9,381 bases of DNA, from assembly GCA_024640185.1 (NCBI GenBank), contig JAHEFN010000034.1, positions 1 through 9,381 of the forward strand, written 5' to 3'. The notes beneath the pieces were generated by a model. The model was not told the origin of the DNA, did no database searches, and was given only the letters and a program-made list of their open reading frames with translations. A program made the translations under genes and the position numbers. This stretch comes from Gemmatimonadota bacterium. GTDB taxonomy: Bacteria > Gemmatimonadota > Gemmatimonadetes > Gemmatimonadales > GWC2-71-9. Within the stretch, counting starts at the first letter, position 1; every line of letters starts with the position of its first letter. Positions 5,878 through 9,381 of the stretch are shown here, piece after piece.

Positions 5878-6378
5878 CTAGAACGGCAGGTCGTCGTCCT
5901 CGGCATCGAGGGCGTCCGGGAAGTCATCGAACGACCCGCCCTTGCCCTTCCCCTTGGCCGGGCGATCGGAGGCTGCGGAGGCACCGGCGCGCGACGAGCC
6001 GCCACTCCACGACCCACCTTCGTCACCACCCCGCCCGCCGAGCAGGATCAACTCACGGCACCGAATCTCGGTGGTGTACTTCTTCTGGCCGTCCTTGTCT
6101 TCCCAACTGCGATACTCGATCTCGCCCTCGATGTAGAGCTTCTCGCCCTTCTTGCAGTAGCGCTCGGCGATATCGGCCAGCTGCTGGCCGACCTTGTTGT
6201 TCCAGCAGATCACCCGATGCCATTGGGTGTTCTCCTGGCGCTGGCCGTCGGCGCCCTTCCACTGGCGCGAGGTGGCGAGGGAGAGGGTGGCCACCCGGCC
6301 GCCGTTGGAGGTGCTGCGCACCTCCGGGTCGGCGCCGAGGTTGCCGATCAGGATCACCTTGTTGAGGGACTTGCTCAT
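5878..6378 (-). CDS. ssb: Single-stranded DNA-binding protein SSB
   Basis: A 166-residue SSB, near the usual bacterial length. The N-terminal OB fold (about 1-113) opens with SKSLNKVILIGNLGADPEVR and includes WHRVICWNNKVGQQLADIAERYCKKGEKLYIEGEIEYRSW-type strands (split here across residues 53-92). A Gly/Ser/Lys-rich disordered linker (about 114-150) leads to the acidic C-terminal tip DDDLPF, which recruits replication and repair partners. It binds and protects single-stranded DNA in replication, recombination and repair. The ATG at 6378 has GGAG six bases upstream. It is separated from rimI by 87 bases containing a 6-bp inverted repeat, CGGTGC and GCACCG (6421-6442), so it may have its own promoter, although I see no convincing -35/-10 pair. 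The acidic tip ends in LPF rather than the E. coli IPF, a common variant. Confidence 0.97.
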   Translation of the reverse strand: MSKSLNKVILIGNLGADPEVRSTSNGGRVATLSLATSRQWKGADGQRQENTQWHRVICWNNKVGQQLADIAERYCKKGEKLYIEGEIEYRSWEDKDGQKKYTTEIRCRELILLGGRGGDEGGSWSGGSSRAGASAASDRPAKGKGKGGSFDDFPDALDAEDDDLPF

Positions 6379-6420
6379 CTGTAGCTCCAGCGAAGGTCAT
6401 GCGTCATGGTCGGTCGGTGA

Positions 6421-6442
6421 CGGTGCCAACAAAGTAGCACCG
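6421..6442. repeat. 6-bp inverted repeat in the rimI-ssb spacer
   Basis: CGGTGC (6421-6426) and GCACCG (6437-6442) are exact reverse complements around a 10-base, relatively A/T-rich loop, in the 87-base gap upstream of ssb. The arms could form a weak hairpin after rimI or a protein-binding site before ssb. There is no U-run after the stem in the direction of transcription, so a terminator call is not justified. Confidence 0.3.
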
Positions 6443-6465
6443 GTGTGCGAAGGGCCTCCGGCATC

Positions 6466-6942
6466 TCAGCGCATCTCGGTCCCGGTCACCGCATCGAGGC
6501 GGCAGGAGAGGAGCAGCGCATCCTCGGTCGGTCGCCGATAATAGCCCCGGCGGACACCGACCGCGATGAAGCCCGCGGCCTCGTACATCCGCCGGGCGCC
6601 GAGGTTGTTCGCGCGCACCTCCAGCCAGACCGAGCGCGCGCCACGGGCCCGCAACGCCGAGAGGACCTGGTCGAGCAGCCGACGCCCCAGGCCACGTCGG
6701 CGCATCGCCGGCGCCACCGCGATGGTCAGGATCTCGGCCTCATCCGTGACGACCCTGGCCACCACCGAGCCGACCAGCCGACCGCCCTCGTCGGCGGCCA
6801 CGAGCGCCACAGCCGCCCCGTCGGCGATCGCCTCGGCGATCATCGCCGGTGACCAGGGATCGCTGAACGCTGCCGCTTCGAGCAGGGTCAGCTCGCCGAG
6901 GTCAGCCGGGACGGAAGGTCGAATCCGGAAGGGGTCGACCAT
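6466..6942 (-). CDS. rimI: RimI, GNAT-family protein N-terminal acetyltransferase
   Basis: A 158-residue GNAT acetyltransferase, the usual RimI length. The acetyl-CoA-binding loop RRRGLG follows the ILTIAVAPAMRR strand at about 71-82. The C-terminal signature WLEVRANN...ARRMYEAAGF...GVRRGYY and the PTEDALLL strand are characteristic of RimI. Glu108 and Tyr120 keep the 12-residue spacing of the Salmonella catalytic pair Glu103/Tyr115. RimI acetylates the N-terminal alanine of ribosomal protein S18 in enterobacteria; substrates elsewhere may differ. The ATG at 6942 has GGGA eight bases upstream and is the only reasonable start that keeps the first GNAT strand (FRIRPS), even though it overlaps tsaB by 41 bases. 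rimI commonly travels with tsaB and tsaE, supporting the call. Confidence 0.93.
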   Translation of the reverse strand: MVDPFRIRPSVPADLGELTLLEAAAFSDPWSPAMIAEAIADGAAVALVAADEGGRLVGSVVARVVTDEAEILTIAVAPAMRRRGLGRRLLDQVLSALRARGARSVWLEVRANNLGARRMYEAAGFIAVGVRRGYYRRPTEDALLLSCRLDAVTGTEMR

Positions 6943-7624
6943 GTCGTCTTTCCCAGACCGCCTGTGCCTCGGCGGGCCGCCCGTAGTGGGGCCGCCAGGC
7001 ACTCGGCTCGGCCACCGGGACCGTGCCACCGGCCATGGTGCCCAATCGCAGCAGCGCCCGTGCGTCGGGGAGCGCCAGCTCACCCGTCACGGGACGGCAA
7101 CGGGTCGCCACGGCGACCGCCTCGATGAGTGGCTCGGGCATGCTCCCCACCACCACATCGACGGGACCGAACTCGGCGAGTGCCGCCGGAGGGAGGGCCC
7201 GAGGGGCCACCCCCACGGGCATCACCGCCGTGGCCGAGACGCGCCAGCAGCCAGCGTAGAGTTCGCCGCGCAGGGCATCGGCGAGCGCCAGCACCGTCCC
7301 TCCGGCCGCCGGGGCGTGGGCCACGGCCCGAATCAACAGCGAGGGTGCAACCTCCCACACCATCCCCTGGCGATGCCATGCCAAGGCCTGCGCCACCGCA
7401 CCGGCCACCCGCAGCCCCGTGAACGACCCGGGTCCATCGCCGGTGAGCACCCGGGTGATGTCAGCCGGTGTCGCCCCGAGTTCCCCGAGCGCCTCGTCGA
7501 TCACCCCGAGGACCTCGCGGGCGTGCCGGCGCGGCCCGTCGATCGCGCGGGAGACCACCGCCCCGCCGGCCGTGACCGCCACCGTGCAGCGGCTGGTGGC
7601 ACAATCGAGCGCCAGGGTCAGCAT
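6902..7624 (-). CDS. tsaB: TsaB, tRNA t6A37 synthesis partner of TsaD
   Basis: A 240-residue ASKHA-fold protein. It starts with LTLALDCATSRCTVAV and contains the hallmark GDGPGSFTGLRVAGAVAQAL (about 62-81), typical of TsaB (formerly YeaZ). In bacteria TsaB scaffolds TsaD and works with the ATPase TsaE to transfer threonylcarbamoyl to A37 of ANN-decoding tRNAs; it is not itself catalytic. The conserved part seems to end around PHYGRPAEAQ (about 211-220), after which an Arg-rich tail of about 20 residues is encoded mostly in the overlap with rimI. The ATG at 7624 has GGAGG seven bases upstream and overlaps the tsaE end by seven bases. tsaD and tsaC are not in this window. Identity is firm. Confidence 0.95.
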   Translation of the reverse strand: MLTLALDCATSRCTVAVTAGGAVVSRAIDGPRRHAREVLGVIDEALGELGATPADITRVLTGDGPGSFTGLRVAGAVAQALAWHRQGMVWEVAPSLLIRAVAHAPAAGGTVLALADALRGELYAGCWRVSATAVMPVGVAPRALPPAALAEFGPVDVVVGSMPEPLIEAVAVATRCRPVTGELALPDARALLRLGTMAGGTVPVAEPSAWRPHYGRPAEAQAVWERRHGRPLPDSTFRPG

Positions 7625-8031
7625 CGCGTCACCTCCACCCGGCGGGTGTCATCGTCGTCATGATCCAGGCGCACCGTGCAGTGCGCAGCCGGCGCCCACG
7701 CCCCGGCCCGCTCAGGCCACTCGATGAGGAGCACATCGGCCTCGGACAGCTCCTCCCAGTCGAGGTCGGCCGCCTCCTCGGGGTCCCGCAACCGGAAGCA
7801 GTCGAGGTGCCAACTGTCACCCCGACGCCCCGGATACCGATGCGCCAACGCATAGGTCGGCGACGTCGCGGCGACGGTGCACCCCCGCGCCTCGGCAAAC
7901 GCCCGAACGAAGGTGGTCTTCCCGGCCCCCAGCGGACCCTCGAGCCAGACCACCGCCCCCGGCGCCAGCTCCCGAGCGAGGTCGGCAGCGAGGGCCTTCA
8001 GCCCCGGCTCGGTCAACACCGTGATGCTCAT
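7618..8031 (-). CDS. tsaE: TsaE, tRNA t6A37 synthesis ATPase
   Basis: A 137-residue P-loop ATPase, slightly below the usual 140-160 residues. The Walker A motif GPLGAGKTT is at residues 32-40. Family motifs SPTYALAHRY (about 57-66), WHLDCFRLRDPEEAADLDWEE (about 74-94) and VLLIEWPERAG (100-110) follow in the order expected for TsaE (formerly YjeE). It binds the TsaB-TsaD complex and uses ATP to drive multiple rounds of t6A formation. The ATG at 8031 overlaps the uvrB stop as ATGA with GAGG five bases upstream. The C-terminal tail is Asp-rich (DHDDDD) and ends in Cys, which I see no function for. Tight coupling to tsaB makes the assignment very secure. Confidence 0.95.
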   Translation of the reverse strand: MSITVLTEPGLKALAADLARELAPGAVVWLEGPLGAGKTTFVRAFAEARGCTVAATSPTYALAHRYPGRRGDSWHLDCFRLRDPEEAADLDWEELSEADVLLIEWPERAGAWAPAAHCTVRLDHDDDDTRRVEVTRC

Positions 8032-9381
8032 CCCCGCCTCGCCGGCCGCCGCACGCTCGGCGCGGAAGCAGCTCGAAGATCATTCAGTTGGTCGCGCAGC
8101 ATCGCCGCGAGCTCGAACTCGAGGTTGGCCGCCGCCTCGCGCATCTGCTGCTCGAGGGCGGCCATCGCCACCGCACGCTGTGCCGGGTCCCGCAGGTCGA
8201 ACGATGGCTCGGCCTTGGGCTTCCGGGCATCGGGACGCTCGCTCCGCGAATCGGCCACCCGGGTCGACAGTCGCACCTCGTCGAGCGACTTGACGATCGA
8301 CATCGGCGTGATGCCGTGCTCAACATTGTGGGTACGCTGCCGTTCGCGACGACGGTCCATCTCGTCGAGGGCCCGCTGCATCGACCCGGTGATCCGGTCG
8401 GCGTAGAGGACCGCGCGGCCATTGACGTGCCTGGCAGCTCGCCCGACCGTCTGGATCAGTGCCCGATCACTGCGCAGGAACCCCTCCTGATCCGCATCGA
8501 GAATCGCCACCAAGGAGACCTCGGGGAGGTCGAGCCCCTCGCGCAGCAGGTTGATCCCCACCAGGACGTCGAACTCGCCGAGCCGGAGCCCCCGCAGGAT
8601 CTCGACCCGTTCGATCGCATCGATGTCGGAGTGCAGGTAGCGCACCCGCACCCCGGCCTGCTGCAGGTAGTCGGTGAGGTCTTCCGACATCCGCTTGGTC
8701 AGGGTGGTCACCAGCACCCGCTCATGCCGCTGCTCGCGCAGCCGAATCTCGGCAAGGAGGTCGTCGACCTGTCCGGTCACCGGACGGATCTCCACCTCGG
8801 GGTCGACCAGCCCGGTCGGTCGGATGATCTGCTCGACGATCGTGCCACCCGAGAGCTGCAGTTCGAGGTCGCCGGGGGTGGCGGAGAGGTTGATCATCTG
8901 GGGAACCAGGCCAATGAACTCCTCGAACCGGAGTGGCCGGTTGTCGAGGGCACTCGGCAGCCGGAACCCGTACTCGACCAGGTTGAGCTTGCGGGCACGG
9001 TCGCCGTTGAACATCCCGGTGATCTGGGGCAGTGACACGTGGGATTCGTCGACCACCACCAGGAAGTCCTCCGGGAAGTAGTCGATCAGGCACGCCGGCC
9101 GTTCCCCCTCCCGACGTCCGGCCAGGTGCCGGGAGTAGTTCTCCACCCCGGCGCAGGTGCCGACCTCCAGCATCATCTCGACGTCGAAGGTGGTGCGCGA
9201 CTCCAACCGCTGGGCCTCGAGCAACTTGCCGGCCGAACGCAGCATGGTGAGCCGCTCGGCAAGTTCGTCGCGGATGCGCGCGACGGCCCGCTCCACCGTG
9301 GCCCGCTCGGTCACGAAGTGCTTCGCCGGGTAGATCGCCATCCGGTCGAGTTGGCTGATGGCATCCCCGGTCAGCGGATGG
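8028..9381 (-). CDS. uvrB: UvrB, excinuclease ABC subunit B (N-terminal part outside window)
   Basis: About 450 C-terminal residues are present; the reading frame continues past the right edge, so roughly the first 215-220 residues, including Walker A and the DNA-gripping beta-hairpin, are missing from view. The visible part starts in the DPLTG...IYPAKHFVT region. Counting from the Met at 9341, it shows the helicase motif II DESH (98-101), SATPGDLEL (153-161) and the second RecA-like domain with LVGINLLREGLDLPEV (260-275) and the motif VI region QTVGRAARHVNG. The C-terminal UVR motif (about 392-424, EQQMREAAANLEFELAAMLRDQ) contacts UvrC. UvrB verifies lesions delivered by UvrA and loads UvrC in nucleotide excision repair. 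The stop overlaps tsaE by four bases. The Met at 9341 is internal, not a start. Confidence 0.97.
   Translation of the reverse strand, partial: HPLTGDAISQLDRMAIYPAKHFVTERATVERAVARIRDELAERLTMLRSAGKLLEAQRLESRTTFDVEMMLEVGTCAGVENYSRHLAGRREGERPACLIDYFPEDFLVVVDESHVSLPQITGMFNGDRARKLNLVEYGFRLPSALDNRPLRFEEFIGLVPQMINLSATPGDLELQLSGGTIVEQIIRPTGLVDPEVEIRPVTGQVDDLLAEIRLREQRHERVLVTTLTKRMSEDLTDYLQQAGVRVRYLHSDIDAIERVEILRGLRLGEFDVLVGINLLREGLDLPEVSLVAILDADQEGFLRSDRALIQTVGRAARHVNGRAVLYADRITGSMQRALDEMDRRRERQRTHNVEHGITPMSIVKSLDEVRLSTRVADSRSERPDARKPKAEPSFDLRDPAQRAVAMAALEQQMREAAANLEFELAAMLRDQLNDLRAASAPSVRRPARRG

Noticed and set aside
5748..6029. N-terminal extension of the 274-residue exported protein
   Set aside because: The extension would overlap ssb out of frame, is Arg/Pro-rich without domain features, and would bury the obvious signal peptide and the well-placed GGAGG.
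5019..6365. 448-codon open frame on the plus strand
   Set aside because: It lies antisense to the exported-protein gene and ssb, is extremely Arg/Pro/Gly-rich, has no recognisable domain, and is the expected by-product of high G+C third codon positions in the minus-strand genes.
8088..9035. 315-codon open frame on the plus strand
   Set aside because: It mirrors uvrB, whose helicase motifs make the minus strand the real coding strand.
1..9381. tRNA, rRNA, CRISPR array, insertion sequence or attachment site
   Set aside because: No cloverleaf-like sequence, spaced repeats, transposase or integrase motifs, or terminal inverted repeats were seen; almost all bases are accounted for by minus-strand genes.

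Overview
The window is GC-rich (roughly two thirds G+C), and every gene I can support lies on the minus strand, so it is transcribed from right to left. Gene content and protein style (Ala/Gly/Arg-rich, TonB-like TolA, lipoprotein after Pal, tsaE-tsaB-rimI run) suggest a diderm, high-GC bacterium. My best guess is Gemmatimonadota; that is recollection-based inference, not a search result. No mobile element, CRISPR array, rRNA or tRNA was seen, and the region reads as ordinary chromosomal core.

Block 1 (9381 down to 6466) is a tightly packed genome-maintenance and tRNA-modification run. It holds the C-terminal two thirds of uvrB (nucleotide excision repair), then tsaE and tsaB (two components of tRNA t6A synthesis), then rimI (protein N-acetyltransferase). 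Each gene overlaps the next by 4, 7 and 41 nt, implying one transcript with translational coupling.

Block 2 (6465 down to 4829) holds two separately spaced genes. The first is ssb, with an OB fold and acidic DDDLPF tip. The second is a 274-residue predicted exported protein of unknown function, with two similar-looking halves related in style to FlgT C-terminal-type beta-barrels. The spacers here are about 87, 130 and 94 nt. They carry hairpins, one plausible sigma70-type promoter (5829-5857) and a possible terminator at the end of the 274-residue gene.

Block 3 (4828 down to 1) is a complete Tol-Pal envelope operon led by an NAD-dependent UDP-sugar epimerase. The order is epimerase, tolQ, tolR, a TonB/TolA-type protein, tolB, pal and the start of a YbgF/CpoB-like lipoprotein cut by the window edge. 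TolQ-TolR form the proton-driven inner-membrane motor. The TonB/TolA protein carries the force across the periplasm. TolB and Pal link it to the outer membrane and peptidoglycan. From tolR onward the genes abut or overlap by 4 nt, and tolR, tolA and tolB all start with GTG.

I do not see an undescribed multi-gene system. The items most worth a second look are the two-halved exported protein, a perfect 24-bp in-frame tandem duplication in the pal linker, the perfect hairpin next to the epimerase ribosome binding site, and the 41-nt tsaB-rimI overlap.
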